A DNA stretch of 64,000 nucleotides, from NCBI GenBank assembly GCA_038501195.1, contig JBBPUQ010000007.1, positions 3,387,501-3,451,500 on the forward strand, in the 5' to 3' direction. The position numbers and the translations under genes were made by a program. Shown here in pieces: positions 25,872 through 40,174 of the stretch. The stretch is from Nemania diffusa. Its lineage: Eukaryota > Ascomycota > Sordariomycetes > Xylariales > Xylariaceae. The notes beneath the pieces were generated by a model. It worked only from the letters and a program-made list of their open reading frames with translations. It was not told the DNA's origin and searched no databases. How positions within the stretch are numbered: the stretch's first letter is position 1; every line of letters begins with the position of its first letter.

Positions 25872-26181
25872 TATAATAAATATAATATTAGTAATAAGTT
25901 TAAAAATTAAATAATATTATATATTTTAAAAAAAAAACTAAAATTAAAAAAATTAAAAAATAAACTTAACTTTTTTAATTAAGTTAATATATTTATATAA
26001 ATGTTTTTTTATTTATTATTTTTATTTTTTTATATTTATTATTTTATTTAATTTTTAATAAATTTATTATTTTTAATAAATAATAAAATCTATTTAATTA
26101 TTTTAATTATTTATTAATTATATTATATATATTAACTATTTTTAAAATTTATTTGTTTAAATATAAATATAGTTTATAATA
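25872..26181 (-). repeat. 3' LTR of the family-3 element (strongly mutated)
   Basis: 310 bp, with about 11 G or C by hand count. Nearly all differences from the right LTR are G-to-A or C-to-T. Confidence 0.85.
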
Positions 26182-29100
26182 ATTTTTTTTATATAAAAAA
26201 AGCTTAATTTAAGTTTTTGCTATAATAAACATTTAAATTGCAAATTTTTTATAAATTAACATTTTTAAACAATAAAAAAATACTTTTAATATATATAATT
26301 AGTTTATATATAAAAGTTTTTAATTTTTATTATTTTTTTATTATATTAATAATTAATTTAATAAAATGATTAATTTTTATATAATATTATATATATATTT
26401 AAAAATTTTGTTATTTTTTATATATACAATGTTTTTTTTTTATATTAACTTTGTTATTATTAAAATATTTTTTTATAAATGTTTTTTTTTATATTATTTT
26501 TTTTTATTTTAATAATTTTATTAAAAAACTTTTTATATTAAAGTTTTAATTGTAAAATTTCTATATATATATTAAAAAGTTTTTTAATATATTTATTAAA
26601 TATTATTAATTGTTATAATTTTATTTTTTTTAAACTATTTTATAATAAAACTTGTTTAATTTAATTTATAATAATAAAACTTTTTTAACTTTTTATTTTT
26701 TTTTATTATATTTAAAGTTTATAATTTTTTTTTTTAAATGTTTAAAATTTTGTTTTAAAAATAAATTTTTTAAATATTTATATAATTAATTTATATAAAA
26801 CTATTAAAAATTTTTTTAAAAATTTAATAAATAAAATTTAAAAGTATTTTTTTTATTATTATTAATAATTTTATAATATATTTTTATTATTAAATAATTT
26901 AGTTTATTATTAAATTAATTTATTTATTTATTTTTTTTTTATAAAATATATATTTAACTTTTTATTAAAAAGTTTAAGTTTTATTAATATTTATTAATTT
27001 AATTAATTATTTTTTATTAAATTTAAAATATTTGTTATTTTATTATTACTATATATTTATATATTTTAGTTATAAAATTTTATATTTTTTTACAATTTAA
27101 TTTTTTTTTTATTAGTTTAAATATTAACTTTTTTGTTTTAACTTTTTAATTAAACGTTATTTTTATAGTTTAATTAATTAATATTTTATATAAAAACAAA
27201 CTTTTTAATAATTTATATAGTAATAACATTTATATTATATTTAATATTAATAATATTTTAAATTAATTTTTTTAAAAATAATTAATAAAAAACTATAACT
27301 TTTAGTTTATTTATTAATATATAATTTTTATTTGTTTAATAGTTTATTTATAATTAATAAAAAAAAAATTTAGTTTTATTTTATAAATTTAAAATAATTT
27401 GTTTATAAATTTAACTATAAATTAAAAACTATAATTGTTAATAAAACTTTTTAATTAATTATATATTTAATATAACTTATTATAATATATTTTTATAGTT
27501 TATTTTATAGTTATTATATTTTTATAAACTATAGTTTATATAAATTTAAATAGTTTATTAATTATATAAAAAGTTATATTGTTTTTATTATTATTAAAAA
27601 AAAAATACTTAAAATTTATTATTATATATTATTATATATATTTTAATACTTTTAAAAGTTTCAACTTTTTTAATATTTTGTTTTTTAAAACTTTAACTAT
27701 TTTATATAAACAGTTTGTTATATATTAATTTACTTTTTTATAAATTTTAAACTATTAATATTTTTAAATTATTAAAACTTTTGTTTTATTTTTTTTTAAA
27801 TATATAATAATTAATTAAATATATACTTTTTTAATTAGTTTAATATATAAATAGTTAATATTTAATATTATTAAATATTTTTTATATAATATTAAATTAT
27901 TTAATATTATTTAATTTAAATTTTAATTAATATAAGCTTTTTTTTTATATTTAATTAAATTTTTATTAATTTTATTAATTTTTAAAACTAAATTAATTAA
28001 TAATATTTTAAAAATTAATAAAAATATAATATTATTTTTTAATATATATATTATTATAAACTTTTAAAAAGTTTTTTTTAAAAAAGTTATTAATTTAAAT
28101 AAAATTATTATTTTTTGTTTTTTTTTTTTTTTTTTTGTATTTTTATACTTTTTAAAAGCTTTAAAAAAATATTAGCAATAATATTTTTTAAACTTAAATA
28201 ATATATAATTACAAAATAATACTAACTTATAAATTTTATTTATTTTATTTGTTAAAAGTTTAGTATTTTTTTTATATTAAAATATTTTAAAGCTATATAA
28301 TTTATTAAAACTATAAAAAAGTGCTATATATTAATAAGCTTTACTTTTTAATATAATAGCTTTTTTATAATTATTAATATTTTTTTATTATATATTTTAT
28401 AATTAAATTTTATATTATAAAATATTTTTAAAAAAAAAACTATTAATTTTTATAAGTTTTTTAAACTGTTTTTTTAAAATAATATATTTAATATTACAGT
28501 GTTAAAAAAGTTAGTTTTTATTATAGTTTTAATATTATAAAAAAAGTAGTATAAAATAAACATATTTGTTAAAATTATTTATAAAGTTTTAAATATTTTT
28601 TAATATTTTAAAATTTATTAAAACATTATATTAATATATATAAAGTTAATAAATAGTTTTATAATTTATTTATATTTTTTTATAAATTTTTTATAAAAGT
28701 TATAAAAATTTAAAAATAATTATATTTTTTTAAAATATATTTTTTTTTTTTATTATAAAGCAAATTTTAATAATATATAATTTTTATTTTGTTTAAATTA
28801 ACTTTTATTTTATATATTTTTATAATAAATTTTAAAAATTTAGTTTTTATTATATAAAATTTACACTTTTTAAAATTAGTTTATAATTTAATTTTTTTTA
28901 AATAAGCTAATACTTTATTAATATAATATTTATATTTTAATTTATTATTAAAATAAATCAATATATTATTAATATATATTATATAAAATATATTTAAATA
29001 ATTTTTTAATATATTGTTTATATAATATTAAAACATTATAAATTTATTTATTAATTCAAATAAAAATATTTTAAACTAATAAACTTTATATTTTATTTAA

Positions 29101-32100
29101 AAAACTATTAATAATTTATTTTTTTTAAATATTTAAATATAATAAAAAATTTATTAAATATTTATTTTTATATAAATTTTAACTTGAAATATTTTAACTA
29201 AAATTTTATTAATTAAAAATAAAAAATATTTGTTTTTTTAAATAATTAAATTTAACTTTTTATAATTTATATATAATTATAAAAAACTGTTTTTTTTTTA
29301 ATAAATAAAATTAAAACTATTTATAGCATTATTATTAATTTAATAAAATTTTTTGCTAAATTATTACTAATATATTTTTAATATATTTTTGTTTTTTTTA
29401 GTAATATTTTATATAATATATTATATTTTAAAAAAGCTTTAAAAAACTTATTAATAATAATTTAATAATTAATATTTAAACAATATAAAAAAAAATTGTT
29501 TAAAACTGCTTTATTAAATATATTAAAATATTTGTAATATTTTTTAAGTACTATATATAATATTGTTTTTATTAATTTTTTTTTGTTTTTTATTAACTTT
29601 TTATGCTTTTTTTAAAAAATTACTTAATTTAATTTATATAATAAAGTTATATTATATAAAACAATATTTTGTTGTTTTATTATTATATTAAATTTTATAA
29701 TACTAATAATATTAATTTAAACTAATTAATATTTATATTATTTAATTATATTTTTTTATAACTAATATAAACTATATTAATTATATTTTATTTTTAGTTT
29801 ATAGTTTTTATGTTTTTTTTTTATAAAAAAAATATAAAAATTTAAGTTGTTTTTATAAGCTTTTTTTTATAATATATGTTTTATATGTTATATTTTTTGC
29901 TATAAATAGTTTCTGCTTATATTAAAACTAGTTTATAAAAGTTACAAAATTGAAATAAATAATTAAAAAGCAACTAAAAACTTTTTTTTTTATATAATTT
30001 TTATTTATTTTTTTTAATATTTAAATTTGTTAATACAAAAGCAAACTTTTTTAAATTTAATTTTTATATTTTTTTTGTTTTGCTTTTTTTTTTAATATAT
30101 TTAATTTATACATTTGTTTTTTTTTTTTTTGTTTTTTATATTTATTAATTTTTATTAGTAATTTATATTTTGTTAATAATTAAAGTTAATAATTAAATTT
30201 TTTATATTATTTATTAAAATTTTAAAAATTTAATATTTTAGTTTTTAATTGTTAAAAAATAGCAGCTTTTTTTTTTTGCTATTTATTAAAATATTATAAT
30301 AATTTAAGTACTTTTTTTTTATAATAACATTATATTTTATATTTATTATTAATAAAAATATATTTAAAATTATTTTGTTTTATATATAAAAATATATTTT
30401 TAAAACAGTATTAATAATTTATATAGCTTTTTTGTTATAATTTATTATTTAAAATAATATAAATTTTATAATTATTTTAAGTTTTAAATATTTTAAAATT
30501 TTTATAACAAAGTTTAATTTAATTAATAAATATATATTTATTTTTGTATTAGCTAGTATTTTTGTTAATAAAATAAATTTATTATTTATTATTATATAGT
30601 TTATAAAAAAAAAGTTTCTTTTTAATAATTTTTATAAAAAATTAAATAATATTTTTTTATATTTATTTATATTTAATATTAATATATAAATTTGTTTAAA
30701 ATAAAAGTTTAATTGTTTTAAGCAGTATTTTTTAGCTTTTTTTTTAATATAGTTTATATTTGTTTAAACTTTATAGTTTAAATAAAAATAATATTAATAC
30801 AAGTTATATTAAATTGCTTAAAGTTAAATTTACAAAAATATTTATTACTTTTATATTTTTAATTATAATATATAAAATATTAATTTTGCAAAATTAAAAC
30901 TTTTGTTTAGTTAAATAAAGTTTTAATATAAATATAATAACTATTTAAAGTTATATTTAAAATAAAAATGCTTAAATATTTAATACTACTTTTTTAATAT
31001 AAGTTTAATTTTGTAGGTTTTTTTTTTTTTTTAAATTTTAGATTTTTTTTTTACTTGTTTGTTTTTAAAAAGTTTTTTTTTTATTGCATTTTTTAAGTAA
31101 TAAAATTTTTATATTATTAATAATTATATATTTAAACATAGTTATAAAAATTAACAAATATTATTTAATTGTTATATAGTTTTTTAATATATAGTTTATT
31201 AATTTATTTTAATAGTTTATTATATAAATCTTTTTTAAAATTTATAAAATTAATTTAAGCTATTTTAATTTATTTAATAAATTTTATATTAAATTATATA
31301 AACTTATTAAAGTTTTATATTTTAAAGTTTTTATATTTAATTTATATTTTTTTATATTTATTAAAGTTATAATAATAAACAAATAAATAATTTAAAACTT
31401 TTATGCTTATTTTTAAAATAAGCTTTTTTTTATAGTTATTTATAATAAATGTTATAATATTTTTAAAAGCAAAACTTTTTATTTAATTAACAATATAATT
31501 AATTTTTTTTAAGTTTTAGTTATAATAGTTAGTATTTTTAGTTAGTTTGTTTTTTAATAATATAAACTAATATTTAAATTAAACTTTAGTTTTATTTTTA
31601 ATTAATTTGTTATTAGTAAATATAAGTAAATTAGCTGTTTTAGTTAATAGTTTAGTTTTTTTTTTAATAATTATAAAAGCTTTATTAATAGTTTTAAATT
31701 TTAAAATATTTTTTTATTTTTGTTTTTATTACTAAGTTATTTTAATAAAAACTAAATTGTTAATAAAAGCTATTAATATAAGCTTTAGTACTACAGCTAT
31801 TATAAATATAATTTAGTTTTAAAAAATTTTGATTTAACTTTTTAAATTTATAATTTTTTTTTTATAAATATTTATAACTTTATAAAATATAATGTTTTAA
31901 AAGTTAGCTTTTTAATAAATTATATTTACTTTTTATTATTTAGTTTTTTTTTTTAACTTAATTATTTAAGTATATAAAAAATAAACATTTTGTTTAAAAA
32001 AGTTTATTATATTTTTTAGCTTTTTTGTAGTTTTTTAAACAGTGTTTAATTATAAAATTTAATATTTAAACTTTTAATATATTGTTTTATTATAAATGTT

Positions 32101-32697
32101 TGTTATTACTTAAAATTGTTTAAAAATTATTAATTTATTATATTTAAATTATACTTTCTTTTTATTTTTAGTAAAAAAAACAAAAACTATTTAAAAAGTT
32201 TTGTTTTAAGCAGCAAAATATTTAATATTAATTATTATTTTTTTAACTATATTGTTATATATAGTTTTGTTAATAACTATATATTACTATTGCTTGTTAT
32301 ACTTTTTAAAGTTTTTATAAATAAACTTGAACTTTTTATAAATATTAAAAATAAAAAGTTTTTTATTATTAAAAATATTGTAATAAAATTTATTGTTATT
32401 GTTTATAGTATATTTTATAGTATAAGTATATTTTATATAATTTTTAAACAAGCTTTAAAAGTTTTAAAACTGTTAATGCAGCTTACTTTGTTTATAGTTT
32501 ATTTATATTTAAAAAGCAAGCTTTATTAATTTATTTTTAATAAATTAAACTTATTGTTTAGCTTTTTTATAATTAGTAATAAGTATATTATTACTAAAAG
32601 TTAGTTATATTATTTTAATATATTAAAATTAATTAATTTGTTTAAAAGTTTTTAAAAATTTATTGTTTTTTTAAATAGTTAAAATAAACTTTAGTTT

Positions 32698-33007
32698 TGT
32701 AATAAGTACAATATTAGTAATAAGTTTAAAAACTAAATAATATTATATATTTTAAAAAAAAAACTAAAGTTAAAAAAACTAAAAAACAAACTTAACTTTT
32801 TTAGTTAAGTTAACGCACTTATATAAGTGCTTTTTTATTTACTACTTTTACTTTTTTGTATTTATTACTTTATTTAACTTTTAATAGGTTTATTGTTTTT
32901 AGTAAACAATAAAATCTATTTAGTTATTTTAGCTATTTACTAGCTATACTGTGTGTATTAACTACTTCTAGGATTTATTTGTTTGAATATAAGTGTGGTT
33001 TGTGACA
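32698..33007 (-). repeat. 5' LTR of the family-3 element (better preserved)
   Basis: 310 bp with about 57 G or C, including the stretch TAGGATTTATTTG and the end TGTGGTTTGTGACA. It is the most informative copy for comparing this family with other genomes. Confidence 0.85.
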
Positions 33008-34891
33008 TTTAATCGATTAAAAAATTAAACATTATTGTTAATTTAATAAATAGTTTAATATATTTTTAATATATATAAATAAAACTTTATTACTATATAA
33101 AAAAAATATAATTACTAAAAAACTAAAAAATAAATTTAATAAAAGTTTAATACTTTTAAACTTTTATTATATAAAAAAAATATAATAAATTAAAAAGAAA
33201 TATAAATATATATATAACTTTTATACAATAAACTAGCTATAGTTTTTTTATAGCAAAAAAACAAAAAATGTATATATTAGCAATAAAACTATAAAAAAAT
33301 AGCATAATTAATATGTTTAAAGTACTATTTAAAAAATCAAATACTATTAAAATTAATAACTTTATTATATAAAAAGTATTTTAATTTGTTAAATATAATT
33401 AAACAAAACATAAAAATATTTAAATTTTTAAGTTTTGTTTTGTATAAAAAATTAAAAAAAAAACAATTAAATTATATAAAAAATTAAAACTTGTTGTATA
33501 AAAGTATAACAATTTTAAAAAAAAATTAATATTTATTTAATTTTCGATTATTTAATAAATAAATTAAAAACTACAGTTTATATTTAAACTTTTATTAATT
33601 TGTAAGTATAATATTTTAAATAAACTTTAAAATATTATATAAATATATATATAGTTAAAAAACAAACTAGCAAAAAAAATTTTTATATAACTATTAATTA
33701 AATTAAAGTTTAAATATTTTAAAAGTATTATTTTAAAAATTATATAACTATTATATAAACTAGTTAAATTAAAACTATATTAGTTTAAAATATATTATTA
33801 ATATTACTATAAAAAACTTAATATATTTATATTTATATATAATTTATACTTTTTATATATAATAAAACAAACTAATAATTTTAATATTATAAATTTATAA
33901 ATAAATAATATATTTAGTTTTATTACATTGAATTTTTTAATAAAAAAAAAATATAAACTATAACAAGCTAACTTTTATATAAAGTTAAAAAAAATATTTT
34001 AATTAAACTATTCGATTAAATTTAATAATAAACAAATTATTTTATTATATAAAAATAATATAATTTTAATTTAAAAAAACTAAAATAACTAATTAGCTTT
34101 AATTAATTATTATATAAAAAAAGCTGCTTAAAAATATATTTTATAATATATATAAAAAATATATATTAGTAATATATATTAACTAAAAGCTATATATAAC
34201 TTATTAATAACTATATAAATAATTAACTTTTAATTAAACAACATTAAAAATTTAAATCAAAAAATTTAATAATAAACAAATAATTTTAATTATAAATTAA
34301 TTTTTGTACTATTAAACTTAAATTATATAAAATTGTTTATATTTATTAATAAATTATTTATAAACAATATAAATATAATTTTATAGCTTAGATTTGTTAT
34401 TATATTAGTAATAAAATAATATATAAAAAACAATTCAAGTTTTAAAATTATTAATAATATTATATATTAAAATTTAAACAAATATAAAAAAGTTATTTAT
34501 AATATATTTATAAATAAGCTATATAATATAATTAATAGTTTTAATAGTACAATTATTTTATATATAATAATTTAGCAAATTTTAATTATATTAAAAATTA
34601 TTTCAATTTTAGTAGTTTTATATTTAAATTTAAAGTTTTTGTACAACTATTTAATTAAGCTTAAAATAATATAAAAAAAACAGCTTATAATTAATATTAT
34701 ATTATTTTATAAATTATATAAAAAAAAAAAAATTTTTAAAATATAATAAATAAACAGTATTAATAATTTTATTAATATATTTATAAAATAAAAACTAAAC
34801 TAAACATTTAAAACTTTAGTATTTATTAACAAGTTTATTATATAAATTAAAACATTAATAAATAAAATAAAAATAAATATATAATAAAAAA

Positions 34892-35291
34892 ACAACTGTT
34901 ATATAAAAACTGCTTTTTTTTTATATAAAAAAGCACATATTTAAAATATTACAAAAAATTTACTTTTAATAAACAAGTTTTAATAATATAATAATAATAT
35001 ATACAACTTTTTTTATATATTTTAAGTTTAATTTTTAACTAAAGCATATATTTAAAATAAACTAATATAAACAGTATATTTTAAGTATAGTTTTTTTTTA
35101 TATAATATTTTATTTTTATATAATATAAAATAACTTTTGTATAAAAGCTGCTTTTTTTTTTATATAAAAAAGCATATATTTAAATATTATAAAAAACTTA
35201 CTTTTAATAAACAAGTTTTAATAATATAGTAATAATATATATAACATTTATTATATATTTTAAGTTCAATTTTTAACTAAAATATATATAG
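34892..35291 (+). repeat. two tandem copies of a ~160-bp segment, ~238-bp period
   Basis: 34892-35053 and 35129-35291 share TGC-T(n)-ATATAAAAAAGCA, then CTTTTAATAAACAAGTTTTA and a common tail ending in TTTTTAACTAAA. They lie in the extra 3' portion of the family-2 element. Confidence 0.7.
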
Positions 35292-35325
35292 CTTTAAATT
35301 TATATTAATTATAAATTTAAAACTG

Positions 35326-35359
<34 letters not shown>

Positions 35360-35396
35360 ATATATATTTATAACTATTTATATATAATATAGCTTT

Positions 35397-35596
35397 ACTT
35401 TATATTAATAGCTATATATATATATAACATATTTTTATTTTATATTAATAATTATATATATATATAATATATTTTTACTATATATTAATAGCTATATATA
35501 TATATAATATATATTTATTATATATTAATTAATATATATATATATAATATATTTTTACTTTAAATCAACTAATAAATATATATATAACAAACTTTT
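35397..35596 (+). repeat. 40-bp x 5 minisatellite
   Basis: Five exact 40-bp registers start at 35397, 35437, 35477, 35517 and 35557. Each has a TATATTAATA-like start (decayed in the last unit), a (TA)n middle and an ATATATTTTT-like end. It is also in the 3' extension of the family-2 element, following a poly-T run at about 35331-35356. Confidence 0.8.
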
Positions 35597-36369
35597 ATAT
35601 TTAAAAAAAAATTGAAAAATGTATATATATTTAATAATTTATATACAATATAAAACATTTTAATATATATATATACAAAAAACATTTATACAGTATATAT
35701 AAAAAAAACATTATTAAAAAAAACTAAAAAATTAAATTTGTTATTTTTTAGCTATTATATAAAAAATAAAACAAAACTAAATTTTTTTTTTTTTTATTTT
35801 TTATTTTTTATTTTTATAAATTATATTAAAAATAACAAGTACTATATAAATATTAAATATATATACTATATATGCTTTTTTAAAAGTTAAAAATTTAATA
35901 ATATTTAATAAATAATATATTAATATAGTATTAATAACTATTTTAAAAGCTATTAATATAAAATAGTATAATTAAACTTTAACTTTAAATTAAAATAGTT
36001 TAAAAGTACTTTTTTTAATATATAAGCTTTATTTAAATATTTATAAAAATATTTAAAACTAATATTTAAAAAATAATATCAGTAAAAAAAGTAACATAAA
36101 TAATATTTTTTTTAATTTATTGTACAATTAAATATATTAGCTAAAAATATATAAAAAGATTTATTTATACAAAAGTAAACATATATTTATATAAAGCAAC
36201 TATATAAAAATTTAATAAGCTTAATTTTTAGTTAAAAAGTTATATATTTTTATTGCGTTATTATTTTTAGTTTAAACAAAATTTTAAAACTATAACATGC
36301 TGTTTAAAAAAGCAAATATAAAGCAAAAGCAAATAGTAGCTATTATATTACTGCTACTATTATTATATA

Positions 36370-36405
36370 ACAAATATATATATATAAATAAATAAATATA
36401 TATAA

Positions 36406-36441
<36 letters not shown>

Positions 36442-36470
36442 TATATATATATATATATAAATAAATAAAA
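36370..36470. repeat. (TA)n/(TAAA)n microsatellite
   Basis: Long TA dinucleotide runs are broken by TAAATAAATA. The minus-strand frame across it (36290-36523) is a low-complexity Tyr/Ile run and is not a gene. Confidence 0.75.
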
Positions 36471-37008
36471 GAACAAGCAAATAAACATACAAAAAAAAAA
36501 CGAAAAAAAAAAAACAAAAACAAATAAAAACTAACTAAATATTTATATTTAAAATTTTATATTATATAAACTAATATTTTAACTAATATTGTTTATTTTT
36601 TTTATATAATATTTAATACTTTTTTTTTTTTATATAGTAGTTATTTATTAAATAAACAAATTAATAAATAATTATTAATTAATTAATTGTATAAAGTTTA
36701 TTAAATTAATTATTAATAATTTATTATAAACTTTATTATTATATAAAAAAGTTATTTTTAATAAACTAATTATAGTTAATAATTTAATAAATAACAATTT
36801 GTTATTTTAATTAATTAAAAATATTATATAATATATAAACTAAATTAATATAACAAACAATTAAATTATATTATTTATATATAGCTACAAAACAATTAAT
36901 TTATTATATAACAAAACTAAGGTATTACAAAATATATTATTTTTTTGTTTTTTTATTTTTTTGCTTTTATATAATATTTAGTTATAACTAAAAAAAAAAA
37001 AAAGTTAG

Positions 37009-37274
37009 TATTAAAATATTAATATTAGTTACAACTATATATTGTAGTTTATATATTATAATATTTATACTATAGTTATATAAACAAATATATAGTTATA
37101 TAAACAAACATTTATTTTATATATTAGTAGAAATTTTGTTTATAATAAAATCTTTAGCTATATAAAAAAACTTCTTTTAAATTTAATTATTAATATAAAC
37201 ATAGTATAACTAGCTTTATATTTTGTTTATATATAACTTATATATATTATTATATGTATATAGCTTATTTAATA
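37009..37274 (+). repeat. 3' LTR of the family-2 element
   Basis: 266 bp, the same length as the partner. Differences are mostly transitions of the RIP kind in both directions. About 29 bases are G or C. ATAAT follows directly as the right copy of the target duplication. Confidence 0.85.
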
Positions 37275-39862
37275 ATAATAAAACTTTTTGATTTTTTAAA
37301 ATATTAAAATATTAATATTATTATATTTAGTTTTTTATAATAATTTTATAAATTTTTTTATATAAAAATATTTAAATCAATAATATAATTTTTAAAATTT
37401 TTATTTTATAAAATAATTTATAACTTTTAATTAGTTAATATTAAAAAAAAAATATTTTTATTTTTATATAATTAATATTATTATATTATTTTATTATATA
37501 ATTATATTTTATATATTATTAAAATAAATATATAGTTAATTTATATTTTATAATAATAATAAAAATAAAATTAATATATTTAAAATATAAAATTTAATTA
37601 ATTTAATTAATATTAAAATTATTATAATATTTATAATTTTAAAACTTTTAATATTATTAAATTAAATTGTTATATTATTTAAAATTTAATTTATTTATAT
37701 AAAAAAGTTTTTTTATATAAAAATTTTAATTTAAACTTTTTTAATAATTAAAATTTTAATTATATTAATATTTTATAAAATATTTTAATATTTTATATTA
37801 TATTAATTATTTAAATAAAAATTATTTATTATTAATATTTAGTTTTAAATATATATATTTTTTTTTATTATATAATAAAAATATATTAAATTTATTAAAA
37901 ATTAAACTATTTTATTTTTAGTTTTAAAATTTAAATTATTATTAAATTTATTATTATATAAAAAATTTTTATTACTTTTATAATTTAATATAAATATATT
38001 ATACTTTTTATATAATAAAACTTTTTATTTTAAAATATTATATATAATAAAATATTATTTTTTTATTTTTAATTTTTTTTATTAATTATAATTAATAAAT
38101 TAATAATTAAACTTTTTATAAATAAAATATTTTTAATTATTTTTATTATTTTTATTATTTAATTGTTATAATTTTTAATAAATTTTTTTTTTAAAATTAT
38201 AATTATATAATTATTTTAAATATTTAATATTATATTATTTATTAATAAAATAAATATTATTATATAATAATAATTTATTTTTTAATTAAAAAAAACTTAT
38301 AATATTATTTATAAATTAAAAAATAAAACTTTATATATAAGTTTTTAATTAATTAAAATAAATTTAAACTTAAATATATTAAAATATATTTATATAACTA
38401 TTATATAAAATAATATTTTTTTATAATAGTTAAATTTTAAAATATATTATATAAATTAAAACTTATTAATTATAGTTTTTAATATTTTAAATATTATTTT
38501 TATTAAATTATTTTATTTTATTTATATAAAAATAATAATAATTTAATCGATTTAATATTAATTATAATTAATTATTATATTAAAATAATTATTAAATATT
38601 ATATAAATTTTATTATATTTATATATTAAATCAATATAGTTAAAATAATATTATTTACTTTTTTTTTTAATATAAAAAAAAATATTATATAATATTATTT
38701 TTTAATAATTTTAAATTAATAATATATCGAAATAAAAATTTAAGCTTTATTATATAATATATTATATAATTTATTATTATAATTTTAATTAAATCGTTAT
38801 ATTTCAATAAATATAATAAATTAAATTATTTTAATTAAATTATTATAAATAATTTAAATAAAAAAAAGTTTATATAATTAATTTTTATATATAAATAAAA
38901 ATATAAAATATATAATAAAAATTTTAAAAATAAATATAGATTTTTTAATTTTTATTTATATAAAAAAATTAAATATTTAATTATTTATATTAAATATTAT
39001 ATTATATATTAATATTATTAGTTTTAATATAACTAATTATAATATTAAAAAATTTATTTATATAATAAAAAGTTTTAATATATTTGTTAATATAAATATT
39101 AAAAATAATATTATTTATATAAATATATTATTATTTAATTTATTATTATTTTTGTTTTAATATTTTTTAAAAATATAAATAAATTTATTATTATATATTA
39201 TATTATATAATCAAATATTTAAATTATATTTAATTATAATATTAAATTTTTATTTAAATATATAATTAATATTTATAAATATAAATTTTATTTATTTATT
39301 AAAATTTATTATAAATATTTATATTAATTATTTATTTTTAACTTTTAATTATATATAATTATATAAATATTATATAAAATATATTATTAATTTTATAAGT
39401 TTTAAAAAAATATTAAAATTAATAGTTATATTTTTATATATAAAGTTATTTTTATTATATAAAACTATTAAATTATTATATTAAACTTATTTAATTATTA
39501 TAGCTATTACTACTACTATTATTTTTATTGTTAATATTAATATAGTTATAAAAAATAAAAAAATAAAAGTTATAAAATAAATAAAATAATTAAAAAATTA
39601 AATATATAATATAGTTTATAGTTTTATTAATTTTTATATAAAAGTTAACTAAATTATTATAAAAAAAACTTTAACTTTTTAATAGTTAGATTTTATTTAT
39701 TTAATAATTAATTTAATATATTTTTAATTAATTAATAAAAATAATAATTTATTTTTTATATAAAAAAAATAAAAATATAACATAAAAATTATTTTTAATA
39801 ATAACTAGTTTTTACTTTTTTATTTTATTAATTTATAATTATATTTTATAATTATTAATTAA

Positions 39863-40174
39863 TATTAATAAAACTTTTTATATATATATATATAAAAAAA
39901 TTTAAAATAATTTATAAAATTTAAAATTTATTTTTAAGTTTTAAAGTTTTATATTAATTTATATATATATATATTTTATAAAAAAAAATACAACTAAAAA
40001 AGTTATATATAAGTTATTTATATATATATATATTTAAAATTTATAAATTTTATAAACTTTAGTAAATCTTTGTATTTTTTATTTATTTAGTTATTTAATA
40101 AAAGTCTTAGTTTAAGTTTTAGTTATATACACTTAATATATATATATAAGTTTTATTAAGTTATTAATTTAACA
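39863..40174 (-). repeat. 5' LTR of the split family-1 element
   Basis: It starts TATTAATAAAAC and ends TTAATTTAACA, with the terminal CA intact. By hand count about 22 of 312 bases are G or C, twice the partner LTR. Confidence 0.75.

Larger units (their letters stand above)
25872..33007 (-). mobile_element. family-3 LTR retrotransposon, probably minus orientation, complete but inactivated
   Basis: Direct 310-bp LTRs at 25872-26181 and 32698-33007 and a perfect TTTAA duplication on both sides define a 7136-bp insertion inside the family-2 element. Minus orientation is inferred from a T8 tract directly after the left LTR (a reversed polypurine tract) and from the T-rich plus strand across 26.2-32.6 kb, opposite to the A-rich family-2 flanks. 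The right LTR begins TG and ends CA. The interior shares no sequence that I noticed with families 1 and 2. The 79-codon frame at 32290-32529 is a residue of AT-rich sequence and not a gene. Confidence 0.85.
22107..37274 (+). mobile_element. family-2 LTR retrotransposon, plus orientation, split by nested insertion
   Basis: Two 266-bp LTRs (22107-22372 and 37009-37274) bound the element. An A14 tract with GTTAG ends directly before the right LTR, the position of a polypurine tract. CTAATTAATAGTTGC follows the left LTR, the position of a primer-binding site, and is nearly shared with family 1. Removing the family-3 insertion (7136 plus 5 bp) leaves about 8027 bp. The internal region is colinear with family 1: a 33-nt stretch at 25604-25636 is identical to 47378-47410, and 33.75-33.90 kb matches 48.37-48.49 kb. 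Compared with family 1 there are about 2.1 kb extra before the 3' LTR, filled with tandem repeats. Ty1/copia affiliation is a guess from size and faint RT-like remnants. No frame is intact. Confidence 0.8.
19176..40174 (-). mobile_element. family-1 LTR retrotransposon, minus orientation, split by nested insertion
   Basis: The left LTR (19176-19495) and right LTR (39863-40174) are direct copies of each other and reverse complements of the family-1 LTRs at 43937 and 49543. Next to the left LTR, TTAAAAC followed by a T12 run and ATATAGTAA mirrors the A-rich tract before the 3' LTR of the other family-1 copy, which fixes the orientation. Removing the family-2 insertion (15168 bp plus a 5-bp duplication) leaves about 5826 bp, close to the 5912 bp of the intact copy. 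The sequence on either side of the insertion (to 22106, and from 37275) joins colinearly to the reverse complement of 46.8-47.0 kb. Flanks are TTTAT and TTTAA, an imperfect duplication. The internal region has almost no G or C left. Confidence 0.8.

Noticed and set aside
32290..32529. 79-codon plus-strand frame
   Set aside because: It lies inside a RIP-mutated retroelement, on the strand opposite to the inferred coding strand, and is Ile/Lys/Phe/Tyr-dominated. It is a chance frame.
36290..36523. 77-codon minus-strand frame
   Set aside because: It runs through a TA microsatellite and encodes a repeated Tyr-Ile run.
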